A stretch of DNA of 6,348 nucleotides from Candidatus Avimonoglobus intestinipullorum (GTDB lineage: Bacteria; Bacillota; Clostridia; UBA1381): NCBI GenBank assembly GCA_018714645.1, contig DVND01000211.1, positions 1-6,348 of the forward strand, given 5' to 3'. How positions within the stretch are numbered: the stretch's first letter is position 1; each line of letters starts with the position of its first letter. Under the pieces are notes generated by a model. That model was not told where the DNA came from, ran no database searches, and was given only the letters and a program-made list of their open reading frames with translations. Shown in pieces: positions 6,224-6,348 of the stretch. The position numbers and the translations under genes were made by a program.

Positions 6224-6348
6224 TTAAATTTTATCGTTGAAATACTCTTCAGAGACACAAAGTTGTTTTCTTAAAATTTCTTTCCATAAAAAACCTTTAA
6301 TTTCACCAGTGCCACGTGATACCTTTGTATGTTTTATATTTCCGTTTT
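6224..6348 (-). CDS. C-terminal end of an unknown AT-rich gene
   Basis: An open frame enters from the right edge and ends at TAA 6226-6224, giving 40 visible residues: NGNIKHTKVSRGTGEIKG, then FLWKEILRKQLCV and SEEYFNDKI. I do not recognise the family. The visible end is basic with a probable amphipathic helix (LWKEILRKQL). The terminator right after its stop supports a real gene end. Its G+C is 35 of 125 bases (28%), far below the tail genes (34 of 60 in the sample 5881-5940). That is unlike the tail tube gene normally expected upstream of this chaperone, and suggests an inserted or separately acquired gene. Confidence 0.55.
   Translation of the reverse strand, partial: NGNIKHTKVSRGTGEIKGFLWKEILRKQLCVSEEYFNDKI

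Noticed and set aside
1..6348. CRISPR array, tRNA gene, insertion sequence or attachment site
   Set aside because: I saw no regularly spaced direct repeats, no cloverleaf-like tRNA pattern, no transposase frame with inverted ends, and no direct repeat suggestive of att sites.

Overview
The window is part of the tail region of a prophage, or phage-derived particle, in what looks like a Gram-positive Firmicute, probably of the class Clostridia. Three things point there: strong AGGAGG-type ribosome binding sites, a tail gene order matching the Bacillus PBSX/skin (xkd/yqb) contractile-tail type, and a secreted protein with copper-amine-oxidase-N-like 'stalk' domains, a family very common in Clostridia and Paenibacillaceae. 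The host assignment is inference. Every gene I can support is on the minus strand, so transcription runs from high to low coordinates.

Layout in transcription order. (1) 6348-6224: last 40 codons of an AT-rich gene of unknown function entering from outside. (2) 6214-6183: a rho-independent terminator that closes it. (3) 6164-6099: a possible 21-codon micro-ORF overlapping the next start. (4) 6112-5789: an XkdN-like tail assembly chaperone. It ends on the slippery heptamer A_AAA_AAC, followed 6 nt later by a 13-bp bulged hairpin. A -1 shift there adds 60 residues, ending at 5610. (5) 5617-3590: a 675-aa tape measure protein with an 11-residue repeat. (6) 3574-3179: a 131-aa protein like the N-terminal part of XkdP, without its LysM domain. 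(7) 3165-1675: an XkdQ-like baseplate hub with a CHAP peptidoglycan hydrolase fused at its N-terminus. (8) 1666-1638: a near-consensus extended -10 promoter in the 67-bp gap. (9) 1607 to beyond 1: a secreted protein with stalk domains, a probable beta-propeller and a DnaJ-type CxxCxGxG zinc motif. It is open at the left edge and far longer than any other ORF covering that stretch.

Items 4-7 form a tight unit with overlapping or short junctions. The chaperone and its frameshifted form should coat and fold the tape measure while the tail tube assembles. The XkdP-like protein and the CHAP-hub should build the tail tip and open the cell wall. The expected next genes (XkdR/S/T-like baseplate and spike genes) do not follow directly. 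Instead there is a separately promoted secreted protein, so the module is either interrupted by cargo or is at its edge. The least ordinary elements are the complete frameshift cassette, the CHAP-hub fusion next to a LysM-less XkdP-like protein, and the independently promoted stalk/propeller/zinc protein.
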